DNA of 64,000 nucleotides, taken from positions 248,001 through 312,000 of the forward strand of contig CAVWAL010000001.1 of the NCBI GenBank assembly GCA_963752935.1, in the 5' to 3' direction. This document shows, in pieces, positions 1 to 8,170 of the stretch; positions within the stretch are counted from its first letter, which is position 1, and every line of letters starts with the position of its first letter. Below the pieces are notes generated by a model. It ran no database searches. It saw nothing but the letters and a program-made list of their open reading frames with translations, and was not told the DNA's origin. Position numbers and translations under genes: made by a program. This DNA is from RI-153 sp963752935 (GTDB lineage Bacteria; Chloroflexota; Anaerolineae; Caldilineales; Caldilineaceae).

Positions 1-320
1 CCGTTCTCGGTGACACCCAAGTCAGGACCACCGGTGCCGCCTTGAATGGCCAATACGGTCTGATCCGCCACCTCTGCAGGCGGATAGTTGACGAATTCCA
101 GCGTGATGTCCGGGTAGGCGGCCTGGAACTCGTCCAGAACAGTCTGTTCGAAGACATCCTGGTTGGCCTGTTGCACCCAGATCAGCAAGTTGCCGCTTGG
201 TTCACCGCTAGAGGCTTCTTCCCCGGCGGATGGCGCTGCGCCGGGTACGGGCGCACAGGCCACCAACAGCAGTGCTGCAATAAGTACCAGCACAGGGGCC
301 AAAATTCGGCGTTGAATCAT
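1..320 (-). CDS. ABC transporter sugar-type substrate-binding lipoprotein, 5' part (runs off the window)
   Basis: Only the first 106 codons are in the window; the gene continues beyond position 1. The protein starts MIQRRILAP, has a hydrophobic stretch and a lipobox (LLVAC at about residues 18-22), then a small-residue linker and LLIWVQQANQDVFEQ, typical of the start of the family-1 (MalE/UgpB-like) solute-binding fold. AGGAG lies just upstream of the ATG at 320. It should be a lipid-anchored extracytoplasmic receptor of a carbohydrate ABC importer. It lies downstream of, and in the same direction as, the LacI-type regulator, which suggests sugar-controlled expression. The ligand cannot be told from this fragment. 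Confidence 0.85.
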   Translation of the reverse strand, partial: MIQRRILAPVLVLIAALLLVACAPVPGAAPSAGEEASSGEPSGNLLIWVQQANQDVFEQTVLDEFQAAYPDITLEFVNYPPAEVADQTVLAIQGGTGGPDLGVTEN

Positions 321-488
321 TGTTCTTTCTCCTCTTTGACTGAAAGATTTTGATTGAAAGACTTAGATTGATGGACTGAAAAAACGGTGCGACAGAGCGT
401 ATGTGACTGCGGGAAAACAAAATCACTGCGGGAAAACAAATTGGGTAGATCCATTGAGCAAGGCTTTGGTCGGCCTTGTCCCGGCCAT

Positions 489-1535
489 TTAGGCTTCGTG
501 AACCGGGTTCGGCCTTGAACTCTCGCGCACGACCAACTGTGCCGAAAGAAGCAGGCTGTTACCGTTCTCCCCTGTGGTCGGATGTTGATCATTGAACAGG
601 TGGGCGAACGCTTCCACCGAACGCCGCCCTAACTCCACCACATCCTGGCGCATGGTGGTCAACGAAGGCGTGAAGTAGGCTGCCTCTGGGATATCGTCGA
701 AGCCCACCAGTGCCAAATCGTGGGGTATGCGCCGTCCTGTGGCGTAGGCCGCCCGGATCACGCCCAGCGCCATCTGATCGTTGCAGGCGAAGATGGCGTC
801 CAGATCAGGGTGGGCCGACATGAGTTTGTGGAAGGCTTGTTCCCCGCTGGCGGCCGACCAATCGCCTTCTGCGATCAACGATCCATCCACCGGCAGATTG
901 GCGGCCGTGAGCGCATCCTGCCAGCCAAGCCGACGCTGGAGCGCATCCCACCAGTGCAGCGGCCCGGTGATCAACCCGATTCTGCGGTGTCCCTGGGCCA
1001 GCAGATGCTCCGTTGCCGTGCAGCCGCCGCTGCGGTTGTCTACGTTGACCACAAACTGATTGGGGCGCGGGCGGGTGCTCAAATAGACGATAGGCACGGG
1101 CACCGAACGAGACAGATCTTCCAGCCAGGTGCGGTTGTTGCCGATCTCCGGCGCTGCCCAGATGATGCCGTTTACGTGCAGGGCTACCAGTTTGTCGAGA
1201 ATCTCGTGGACGTCGGTGCGCTCTGGTTGGCGAATCAGGTTGAGGAGCAGGCTGTAGCCCAAATGATTGGCCTTCTGTTCGATCCCAGACAGAATGTGCG
1301 ATGTGCCAAAGTATTCAAGCCCATAGCCGACGACGCCTAACGTCTGGCTGTTGCCACGGCTCAGGCTGCGGGCAATGCTGCTGGGGCGATAGCCCAGGGC
1401 GTCGACCACTTGCTGCACCCGCTGACGCGTCTCATCCGCGACATCGGGGCGATTGTTGAGCACACGCGAGACCGTCTGTTTAGAGACGCCGGCCTGGCGG
1501 GCAACCTGGGTGATCGTGATTCGAATCTGGCTCAT
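489..1535 (-). CDS. LacI/GalR family transcriptional regulator
   Basis: 348 aa. The N-terminus has the LacI helix-turn-helix (TITQVARQAGVSKQTVSRVL, about residues 5-25, followed by the DETRQRV hinge region), then a periplasmic-binding-protein-like sensor domain (LGVVGYGLEYFG..., NDQMALGVIRAA, LVGFDDIPEA). The length is normal for the family. An upstream extension is open, but the ATG at 1535 places the HTH at the usual distance from the start. The gene is divergent from the amidohydrolase at 1789 and upstream of the sugar-binding lipoprotein at 320, so it probably represses sugar uptake and use genes and itself. The inverted repeat at 1575-1600 is the likely operator. Confidence 0.93.
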   Translation of the reverse strand: MSQIRITITQVARQAGVSKQTVSRVLNNRPDVADETRQRVQQVVDALGYRPSSIARSLSRGNSQTLGVVGYGLEYFGTSHILSGIEQKANHLGYSLLLNLIRQPERTDVHEILDKLVALHVNGIIWAAPEIGNNRTWLEDLSRSVPVPIVYLSTRPRPNQFVVNVDNRSGGCTATEHLLAQGHRRIGLITGPLHWWDALQRRLGWQDALTAANLPVDGSLIAEGDWSAASGEQAFHKLMSAHPDLDAIFACNDQMALGVIRAAYATGRRIPHDLALVGFDDIPEAAYFTPSLTTMRQDVVELGRRSVEAFAHLFNDQHPTTGENGNSLLLSAQLVVRESSRPNPVHEA

Positions 1536-1574
1536 GACACTACTACTCGGGCATGGGTGTGCTGGGGTAAAGCC

Positions 1575-1600
1575 TGTTACCGGTATCGGGACCGGTAACA
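1575..1600. promoter_or_regulatory. probable LacI-family operator (perfect inverted repeat)
   Basis: TGTTACCGGT, six bases, then ACCGGTAACA: ten-base arms pair perfectly around a central CG. Each arm also contains the self-complementary core ACCGGT, so the site can be read as one long operator or as two adjacent LacI-type half-operators. It sits 40 bases upstream of the lacI-type start and about 190 bases upstream of the divergent amidohydrolase. Symmetry around CG is typical for this regulator family; assignment to this regulator is inferred from position. Confidence 0.65.
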
Positions 1601-1788
1601 ATACAGTAACACGGAGAGAAAAGGGTGTCAACCACCTTTTTTGCGCTTGCAGGAATTCCCTTGTCAGGTCAATTTGCCTTGGACAATGCGATCGGTGGCC
1701 TGGGCCATTGCTTGCGGATAGGCTATCATGGGGTGGAAGTTCTCGGCCGCCATTCTTCTCCTCCACACCCAGGAAAGGTCCGACACCA

Positions 1789-2652
1789 ATGCGCATTATC
1801 GACGCTCACAATCATCCGGATTGGCATCGCCATGATCTGACGAAGTTCCTGGCCAACATGGCGCAGTACAACATCGACAAGACGTGGCTGCTCTCGTGGG
1901 AAGCCCCCATCAGCGAGTACGATCCCAACTACAACACGGTGTCGCTGATTGCGGACAACGGCTACCCCATCCCCTTTTCGCGCTGTCTGGCCTACAAGCA
2001 GGCGGCGCCGGACAAGTTCGTGCTCTGCTACGGGCCTGACCCGCGCCGGCCTGACGCCATTGACCAACTGGAAGCGGCGATAGAGGTGCACGGTGTACAG
2101 GTGTACGGCGAACTGAAACTGCGCATGATGTACGATGATCTGGATGCGCTGCGCCTCTTCCGCTTTTGCGGCGAGAAGAAGCTGCCCGTAACCGTGCACA
2201 TCGACTACGAATTTGACAGCGGGCGCAAGTATCCTCGCCCCAACTGGTGGTATGGCGGCGGCATCGATCCCTTTGAACGGGCGGTGCGCGCCTGCCCCGA
2301 CACCCTCTTCATCGGCCATGCGCCGGGTTTCTGGGCCCACATCTCGGGGGATGACCAGTACAACAAGGTCCCCTACCCAACGGGCAAGGTAGAGCCGGGC
2401 GGCAAGGTCTCGCAGATGTTCCGCGACTACCCCAACCTGATGGCCGACCTTTCCGCCGGTTCGGCATTGACGGCCCTCAGCCGTGATCCTGAATTCGCCG
2501 TAGACTTTCTCACCGAATTTCAGGATCGCCTCCTCTACGGACGCGACTACTTTGACAACCGGCTGCAAGACTTCCTCAACGGCCTTGGTCTGCCTGAGGA
2601 CGTGATGGCGAAGATCTACTGTGACAACGCGTTGCGCTTGGTGCCGGATTAA
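1789..2652 (+). CDS. amidohydrolase-2 family metal-dependent hydrolase
   Basis: 287 aa. The first strand carries DAHNH (H7, H9), the N-terminal metal-binding HxH of the amidohydrolase TIM barrel. Later come VTVHIDYE, FIGHAPGFWAH (a likely metal-binding His) and the C-terminal LYGRDYFD, where the family has its conserved Asp. Such enzymes hydrolyse or decarboxylate small carbonyl substrates; the substrate here is unknown. AGGAAAGG at 1771-1778 supports the ATG at 1789 over a longer open frame. It is divergent from the LacI-type gene and shares its operator region, so it may be part of the same catabolic regulon. Confidence 0.85.
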   Translation: MRIIDAHNHPDWHRHDLTKFLANMAQYNIDKTWLLSWEAPISEYDPNYNTVSLIADNGYPIPFSRCLAYKQAAPDKFVLCYGPDPRRPDAIDQLEAAIEVHGVQVYGELKLRMMYDDLDALRLFRFCGEKKLPVTVHIDYEFDSGRKYPRPNWWYGGGIDPFERAVRACPDTLFIGHAPGFWAHISGDDQYNKVPYPTGKVEPGGKVSQMFRDYPNLMADLSAGSALTALSRDPEFAVDFLTEFQDRLLYGRDYFDNRLQDFLNGLGLPEDVMAKIYCDNALRLVPD

Positions 2653-2707
2653 GGGGACGCTGTGTCTGGGCACGTCGTTGCCGAACACGGCAGGAACAGC
2701 AGGTGTC

Positions 2708-2916
2708 TTACGGGGTGTGCGGGGGGCGTTGAGGTGGACTATGTGGCAAATTCTGAGCCGCGGTTGCCAATACGCGAAGTGCTTCATTCACCGCTTCTGA
2801 GGTGGGGAAGATAGCTGCCACATCGGGGTCAAGTACAACCATCACCTGCTCTTGAGCAAGGCGCGTCGCAAAACGATTCGGCATGGCTTTACCATAATCG
2901 AAATCGTAGTGTTCAT
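2708..2916 (-). pseudogene. antitoxin-like partner of the BrnT toxin, apparently frameshifted near its start
   Basis: Directly downstream of the toxin, one minus-strand frame reads HYDFDYGKAMPNRFATRL...VMVVLDPDVAAIF...SEAVNEALRVLATAAQ and stops at 2708. The YDF...K..PNRFA start and VVLDPDVA..F..S..VNEALR end resemble small antitoxin-like proteins found beside toxins of this kind. The natural ATG at 2916 (ATGAAC) is out of frame with this by one base; the first in-frame ATG is at 2884 and would remove the YDF start, leaving 58 aa. Either one base is missing in codon 3 or the short form is used. The family assignment is from memory of small conserved proteins and is moderate. Confidence 0.5.
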
Positions 2917-2947
2917 TTAAGTTGCATCGCCTTGAGTGGTTTCCAAT

Positions 2948-3235
2948 TTATCTTCTGGCATGTTCAAAGGCTCTTTGTTCACCCGCATCAGCTTTGCGAG
3001 CGCTAATGATACGAATCACATCCTCGCGTTCAGTAAATGATACGATCAACAATCGATTGCGGGTCGAGTGACCGATGATCAACTCACGATATTCTTCGTT
3101 CGAATGTTCATCGTCGTCGAAGATAACGGCGATTGGATCACGAAAAACGGTGGCTGCTTCTTCAAATGTAACACCGTCGTGCACCCTACGATTGAGGGCA
3201 GCTTTTCTGCTGTCCCAGGAAAATCGTATGCTCAT
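2948..3235 (-). CDS. brnT: BrnT-family type II toxin (RNase-like, DUF497)
   Basis: 95 aa, the usual BrnT length. Recognisable parts are FSWDSRKAALNRRVHDGVTFEEAATVFRDP at the start, the acidic DDDEHSNEEYRELIIGHS centre, LLIVSFTERED and the C-terminal IRIISARKADAGEQRAFEHA. Known BrnT proteins are small ribonuclease toxins with a RelE-like fold, neutralised by a co-transcribed antitoxin. Here the downstream frame is an antitoxin-like relic rather than a clear BrnA. The upstream TATACT element lies so close to the ATG that the message may lack a leader. The toxin frame itself is intact. Confidence 0.88.
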   Translation of the reverse strand: MSIRFSWDSRKAALNRRVHDGVTFEEAATVFRDPIAVIFDDDEHSNEEYRELIIGHSTRNRLLIVSFTEREDVIRIISARKADAGEQRAFEHARR

Positions 3236-3241
3236 ATGGAT

Positions 3242-3254
3242 AGTATATCATACT
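3242..3254 (-). promoter_or_regulatory. candidate -10 box and overlapping small palindrome before brnT
   Basis: On the minus strand TATACT (3247-3242) lies seven bases before the ATG at 3235, so transcription from it would begin at or next to the start codon. The same bases belong to AGTAT-ATC-ATACT, a palindrome that could serve autoregulation, which is usual for toxin-antitoxin operons. No convincing -35 hexamer is seen. Confidence 0.35.
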
Positions 3255-3438
3255 GGAACCGACACGGCTCCACAGATTCCACCTGCCGCCTCCGGTGATC
3301 ATGGACTTCGGCAAGTCCCCGGCACTTTCGCCCCGATCTGAATTGGACTCCGGCGCCGAACAGGTGGACAGCCAGGCCGTGTGGCTTTATAGTAAGCACA
3401 TTCGGCAGATCAATCATCGACAAGCCCAGGAGATCACC

Positions 3439-4773
3439 ATGACACTCACCCAAACCAATCTCGCGCTCCTCGGCGGCGCGCCTGCAGTGGACGCCCAGAA
3501 CAAAGACATCTTCCATTGGCCCATCGTTACCGAGGAGGACGAGGCGGCTGTGCTCGACGTGTTGCGCCGTGGGGCCATGTCGGGCACCGATGTGACGCGC
3601 CAGTTCGAGCAGGAATTCGCCGCCTGGCAGGGGCTGACCTATGCGCTGGGCTGCAATACCGGCACATCGGCCCTGCATTGCGCCATGTTCGGCTGCGAAG
3701 TCGGCGTCGGCGACGAGATCATCTGCCCCAGCCTCACCTATTGGGCCTCGGTCTTGCAGGTCTTCTCGCTGGGCGGCACCGTTGTCTTTGCCGACATCCT
3801 GCCCGACACCCTGTGCATCGACCCCAACGACATTGAACAGCGCATCACCGACCGCACGAAAGCGATCATGGTCGTCCACTACATGGGGCACCCCGCCGAC
3901 ATGGACCCGATCATGGAAATTGCGCGGCGGCACAACATCAAGGTGATCGAGGATGTCTCCCACGCCCAGGGCGGCCTCTACAAAGGGCGCAAACTAGGCA
4001 CCTTCGGCGACGTGGCGGCCATGTCCTTAATGAGCGGCAAGTCGCTGGCCATCGGCGAAGCGGGCATCCTTGCCACCAACGATCGCACCATCTACGAGCG
4101 CGCCATTGCCTTTGGTCACTACGAGCGGTTCGACGAACGCATCGAAGACGAGGAGCTGCGAGCGCTGCGCGGGCTGCCGCTGGGCGGCTACAAATACCGC
4201 ATGCACCAGATGAGTTCCGCCGTGGGCCGCGTGCAGTTGAAGGTTTACGACGAGCGCATCGCCACCATCCGCAAGGCCATGAACTACTTCTGGGATCTGC
4301 TGGCCGATGTGCCGGGGCTGAAAGCCCACCGTACGCCCACCGATTCTGACAGCAACATGGCGGGCTGGTACGCGCCCCACGGTCTCTACAGACCTGCTGA
4401 ACTGGGTGGGCTCTCTGTGACCCGCTTTGCCGAAGCCGTGCGCGCCGAAGGGAGCGATTGCACGCCGGGCGTCAACAAGCCACTGCATCTGCACCCGCTG
4501 CTCAACGTCGCCGACGTCTACGGCCATGACCGGCCCACGCGCATCGCCTTTAGCAACCGCGATCTGCGCCAACCGGCGGGCAGCCTGCCGGTCAGCGAAG
4601 AGATCGGGCAACTGACCTACAGCATTCCCTGGTTCAAACACTACGAACCGGCCATCATCGAGCAGCACGCCAACGCCTTCCGCAAAGTCGCCGAGAACTA
4701 TGCCGCGCTGCTGGCGGACGATCCCGGCAACCCGACCGAACTGGGCGGCTGGCATTTCTACCAACAGCGGTAA
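3439..4773 (+). CDS. DegT/DnrJ/EryC1/StrS family PLP-dependent aminotransferase
   Basis: 444 aa. Features are the N-terminal LALLGGAPAV, the GCNTGTSALHCAMF cofactor-binding loop, ICPSLTYWASV, FADILPDTLCIDP, the VIEDVSHAQGG motif with the conserved Asp that contacts the pyridine ring, and SGKSLAIGEAG with the likely Schiff-base lysine K201. The family transfers an amino group to keto-sugars (or, in related members, dehydrates them). AGGAG precedes the ATG at 3439. No nucleotide-sugar genes are adjacent; nearby genes suggest small-molecule sugar or cyclitol metabolism. The substrate is unknown. Confidence 0.9.
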   Translation: MTLTQTNLALLGGAPAVDAQNKDIFHWPIVTEEDEAAVLDVLRRGAMSGTDVTRQFEQEFAAWQGLTYALGCNTGTSALHCAMFGCEVGVGDEIICPSLTYWASVLQVFSLGGTVVFADILPDTLCIDPNDIEQRITDRTKAIMVVHYMGHPADMDPIMEIARRHNIKVIEDVSHAQGGLYKGRKLGTFGDVAAMSLMSGKSLAIGEAGILATNDRTIYERAIAFGHYERFDERIEDEELRALRGLPLGGYKYRMHQMSSAVGRVQLKVYDERIATIRKAMNYFWDLLADVPGLKAHRTPTDSDSNMAGWYAPHGLYRPAELGGLSVTRFAEAVRAEGSDCTPGVNKPLHLHPLLNVADVYGHDRPTRIAFSNRDLRQPAGSLPVSEEIGQLTYSIPWFKHYEPAIIEQHANAFRKVAENYAALLADDPGNPTELGGWHFYQQR

Positions 4774-4791
4774 GGATTCAGGCGCGACGGA

Positions 4792-6033
4792 CTATTCTCT
4801 AATCACCGCCTCAGCCGTGCGCCGTCCTGACACCATAGCGCCGTTGATCGAGGCATTGTCGCGATGATCACCGCAGACGTAGATACCCGGTCGCACCTGG
4901 ACAGGACGCCGCGCCGGTTCCAACGCCGCGGGCGGCTGCGCCGGTTGCGCATAGTGAACACGGTAGGCGCGCAGGAAATCCCACTGCTTGGCCACGGCGC
5001 CGAACCAGTCGATTAGCTGCCCCTGCACTTGCGCGCGCAGCAACTCGTTGTCCGCTTCGGGGTTGCCCAGCACCGTCACCGAGACCAGCGTGCGGTTGGG
5101 CGGCGCGTAAGAGGGGGCAATCTGGCTGGGGAAACAGAGGTTGTTGATCGGCCCGCTGCCGTCGCCGTTGAGGATCAGTATGGGCGCTGAGATGGGCGCA
5201 CGCTCTGTCGCAAAGTAGAGACAGGTGACGCTGCGCGCCCCAGGATCGTGGACTTCGTCGAGCAGGCGCGCCGCTTCGGGTCCTTCCACCGCCACGATGA
5301 CGGCATCCGCGGTCAGCGTTTCACCGTTCGCCAACTTCACTCCGTTTTCCACCAACGCCTGCACTTTGGTGTTCAAGCGCAGCGTGCCTTCCGGCAATCC
5401 TGCGCTAAGCTGGGCCGGGATGGCACCGATGCCGCCCGCCGGTAGCACAGTGTCTCCCTCGGCAAACATTCGGAAGATGAAGTCGAAGAGCCGGCTGGAT
5501 GTGCCCAGGTTGCGATCCAGAAAGATGCCACCAAAGAAGGGACGGAAGAAGCGATCGATGATCGTGTCTGAGAATCCGGCCCTACGCAGTCGTTGCAGAG
5601 TGGACGTGGCGGGGCGCTGCCACAACGAGTCGACGCTGCCCTTGCTCACGTCCCTGCGCAGTTGGGCGATTCTGACCTTATCGAGCAACGAGCCAATCGG
5701 GGCGGCGACACTGCTTAGCAGGCCGCCGGGCCGACGCCAGGGATCGACCACTCGATGGAAACTCCCGTTGAAACGTACCAGCGCCCCCGGTGCAAATGCA
5801 TGCAGATCCAGGGCAGCATAATCCAGTTGCTCTTTGGCTTCGGGGTAGGCATCCAATAGCACTTGAAAGCCGCGGTCGAGTTTGTACCCGTCCGCAATGT
5901 CGGTGCGTACGCGACCGCCGACGCCGTCGGATGCTTCGAGGAGCGTACAGCCCACGCCGTTGCGGCTCAGTTCACGTGCCGCGCTTAACCCTGCCAGACC
6001 TGCACCGATCACGATCACTTGTTTATTGCTCAT
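4792..6033 (-). CDS. FAD-dependent amine-oxidase/protoporphyrinogen-oxidase-like protein
   Basis: 413 aa. The Rossmann motif VIVIGAGLAGLSAARELSR is at residues 5-23 and is followed by the acidic strand end LLEASDGVGGRVRT, the GG-motif of the monoamine-oxidase/protoporphyrinogen-oxidase superfamily. A C-terminal FAD-contact segment (GIYVCGDHRDNASINGAM) is also present. This subgroup includes phytoene-desaturase-like and UDP-galactopyranose-mutase-like proteins, so the substrate cannot be named. The ATG at 6033 is chosen because GGAGAG precedes it and the flavin motif then begins at the normal distance. It is convergent with the aminotransferase gene (18 bp gap). Confidence 0.87.
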   Translation of the reverse strand: MSNKQVIVIGAGLAGLSAARELSRNGVGCTLLEASDGVGGRVRTDIADGYKLDRGFQVLLDAYPEAKEQLDYAALDLHAFAPGALVRFNGSFHRVVDPWRRPGGLLSSVAAPIGSLLDKVRIAQLRRDVSKGSVDSLWQRPATSTLQRLRRAGFSDTIIDRFFRPFFGGIFLDRNLGTSSRLFDFIFRMFAEGDTVLPAGGIGAIPAQLSAGLPEGTLRLNTKVQALVENGVKLANGETLTADAVIVAVEGPEAARLLDEVHDPGARSVTCLYFATERAPISAPILILNGDGSGPINNLCFPSQIAPSYAPPNRTLVSVTVLGNPEADNELLRAQVQGQLIDWFGAVAKQWDFLRAYRVHYAQPAQPPAALEPARRPVQVRPGIYVCGDHRDNASINGAMVSGRRTAEAVIRE

Positions 6034-6298
6034 ATACTCTCTCCAGGATAAATTTCGGCGGTAACATTTCAACCAATGTCATAAGTGACGGGCGGAGTGA
6101 GCACCGCCGCGTGCGGGTGCATACGGAATCAGCCGCATGTGGGCGTGTTTTCTCCGCAGGTATTCGAGTGTTGAACCCCTTAACCGTATGAGGCAGAGCA
6201 GTACTGTACCGGTTTTGGGAAGACGAAAGTTCAGTCAGTACGAAAAATATAGTATACTGCAAGTGTAGTCTGTTGTTCATCTCCCCATCACATAATCC

Positions 6299-6308
6299 TA
6301 AGGAGGTT
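6299..6308 (+). promoter_or_regulatory. consensus Shine-Dalgarno site deciding the start of the 6315 reductase
   Basis: TAAGGAGGTT at 6299-6308 is an almost complete complement of the 16S tail and lies six bases before the ATG at 6315. It excludes the longer open frame beginning 42 bases upstream. An AT-rich stretch with TATAGTATACT at about 6248-6258 may hold the promoter. Confidence 0.75.
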
Positions 6309-6314
6309 CCCCCA

Positions 6315-7331
6315 ATGGAATTTCGCTCTTTCGGACGTACCGGAATGAAGGTCAGCCCGCTCTGTCTCGGCTGCATGATGTTTGGCGGCAAGACGACACC
6401 CGATGACTCCTACGCCATCATCGATCGCGCCCTCGATGCGGGTCTGAATTTTCTCGATACGGCCAATGTTTACAGCCGCGGCCGCAGCGAGGAAGTAACC
6501 GGCGAAGCGCTCAAACGCAATGGCAAGCGCGCCCAGATCGTGCTGGCGACCAAGGTTCACGGCCGCATGGACGACGATGATCCGAATATGTCTGGCAACA
6601 GCCGCCGTCATATCATCGAGCAATGTGACGCCAGTCTGCGCCGTTTGCAGACCGACTACATCGACATCTATCAGATCCACCGCCCGCAATCGGACATCCC
6701 CATCGACGAGACGCTGCGCGCTCTGGACGATCTGATCCGCGCCGGCAAGGTGCGCTACATTGGCACCAGCACCTACGCCGCCTGGCAGGTGGCCGAATCG
6801 ATCTGGATCTCGAAGGAACTGGGGCTCAACCGGTTCGTCTCTGAGCAGCCGCCCTATCATATTCTAGATCGGCGCATCGAGCGCGAATTGGTGCCCATGG
6901 CGCGCACCTACGGCATCGGGCTGATCCCGTGGAGCCCGCTGGCGGGTGGGTTGCTCACCGGCAAGTATTCGCGCAACACGACGCCACCCGAAGATAGCCG
7001 TTTTGCCAACGTGGAATCCAATCCGCATTTGCAGCGGCGTATGGTGGACGCCATCTTCGACGTGATCGACGGCTTGCAGCCGTTGGCCGATGCCAAGGGC
7101 GTCACCCTCTCGCAGTTTGTGCTGGCCTGGGCCATGCACCAACCCGGCATCACCAGCCCGATTATCGGCCCGCGCACCATGGAACAGCTTGAAGACAACC
7201 TGGGTGCACTCGACGTCACCATTACCGACGAGGATCGCGCCAGAGTCGACGAGCTGGTGCCGCCCGGCCGTATGGTCAGCCCCTACTACGAGGCGGATTT
7301 CGGCCCCGCTGAATTTAGCGTGCTGGGATAA
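6315..7331 (+). CDS. aldo/keto reductase (first copy, leader of the lar operon)
   Basis: 338 aa NAD(P)H-dependent oxidoreductase with the TIM-barrel fold. The catalytic tetrad is visible: D48 and Y53 in FLDTANVYS, K80 in LATKVHG, H122 in YQIHRP. Further family marks are GTSTYAAWQ and IPWSPLAGGLLTGKY. The stop codon is immediately followed by the larB ATG (TAA ATG), so it is almost surely co-translated with the nickel-pincer cofactor genes. Most relatives reduce sugar or small aldehydes; here a role in making or consuming a hydroxy-acid or sugar used by a nickel-pincer enzyme is an inference from the operon. Confidence 0.93.
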   Translation: MEFRSFGRTGMKVSPLCLGCMMFGGKTTPDDSYAIIDRALDAGLNFLDTANVYSRGRSEEVTGEALKRNGKRAQIVLATKVHGRMDDDDPNMSGNSRRHIIEQCDASLRRLQTDYIDIYQIHRPQSDIPIDETLRALDDLIRAGKVRYIGTSTYAAWQVAESIWISKELGLNRFVSEQPPYHILDRRIERELVPMARTYGIGLIPWSPLAGGLLTGKYSRNTTPPEDSRFANVESNPHLQRRMVDAIFDVIDGLQPLADAKGVTLSQFVLAWAMHQPGITSPIIGPRTMEQLEDNLGALDVTITDEDRARVDELVPPGRMVSPYYEADFGPAEFSVLG

Positions 7332-8105
7332 ATGGATCAGAAGTCGCTTCATCTACTCCTGTCTAAAGTCGCCGCCGGGGAGATCCCTGTCGACGACGCG
7401 TTAACGGCGTTGCGCTCGCTGCCTTTCGAGGCAGTGGGCGACTTCGCCACGCTGGATCACCATCGCACACTGCGCAGCGGCTTCCCTGAGGTGATCTACT
7501 GTGAAAGCAAGACGCCTGCTCAGGTGGCGTCGATTGCGCTGCGCCTGGCCGAACGCAGCCCGCGCCTGTTGGGGACACGCGCCACGCCCGAGCATTTCGC
7601 GGCGGCCTCGCAACAAGTCCCTGATCTGCGGTACAATGAGCTGGCGCGCTGTATCTGGCTCGATCGAGAACCGGATGCGCCACGTCATGCCGGTGTCGTC
7701 GTCATCTGCGCGGGGACGAGCGATCTGCCCGTTCTCGAAGAAGCGGCGCTGACCCTGGATCTGATGGGTCATCGGGCGCAGCGCATCTTTGATGTGGGCG
7801 TGGCGGGATTGCATCGGCTGCTGCCGCACGTGCCTGCGTTGCAGAGCGCCAACGTCATCGTGGCGGTAGCGGGCATGGAAGCAGCCCTGGCCAGCGTCGT
7901 CGGTGGGTTGACCGACGCGCCGGTGATCGCGGTGCCCACCTCGGTGGGCTATGGCGCCAGTTTCGGCGGCGTGGCCGCGCTGCTTTCCATGCTCAACAGT
8001 TGTGCCTCGGGCGTGGCTGTCATGAACATCGACAACGGCTTCGGCGCCGGTCACATCGCGGCCCTGATCAATCAGCGAATCGTGAAGACGGGGAGCAAAG
8101 AATAG
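7332..8105 (+). CDS. larB: LarB, pyridinium-3,5-biscarboxylic acid mononucleotide synthase
   Basis: 257 aa, full family length. LarB carboxylates and hydrolyses nicotinic acid adenine dinucleotide, the first step of nickel-pincer (NPN) cofactor synthesis. The N-terminal half has the helical LLSKVAAGEIPVDDAL and the FPEVIYCESKTPAQV motif; the C-terminal PurE-like half has VICAGTSDLPVLEEA, GVAGLHRLLPH, AVAGMEAALASVVGGL and PTSVGYGASFGG. It follows the reductase with no gap and precedes larE by 65 bp, in the order larB-larE-larC. Confidence 0.94.
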   Translation: MDQKSLHLLLSKVAAGEIPVDDALTALRSLPFEAVGDFATLDHHRTLRSGFPEVIYCESKTPAQVASIALRLAERSPRLLGTRATPEHFAAASQQVPDLRYNELARCIWLDREPDAPRHAGVVVICAGTSDLPVLEEAALTLDLMGHRAQRIFDVGVAGLHRLLPHVPALQSANVIVAVAGMEAALASVVGGLTDAPVIAVPTSVGYGASFGGVAALLSMLNSCASGVAVMNIDNGFGAGHIAALINQRIVKTGSKE

Positions 8106-8170
8106 AGATCGGGCATTATCATCCCCAATCTCTGCTCTGGCTCACCACTTTTAAGGAAATATCAACAAAC

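Noticed and set aside
1726..2787. Long open frame (353 codons) on the minus strand opposite the amidohydrolase
   Set aside because: It is the mirror of a G+C-rich coding gene, has no family motif, and its composition (many H, V, R) is that of an antisense frame.
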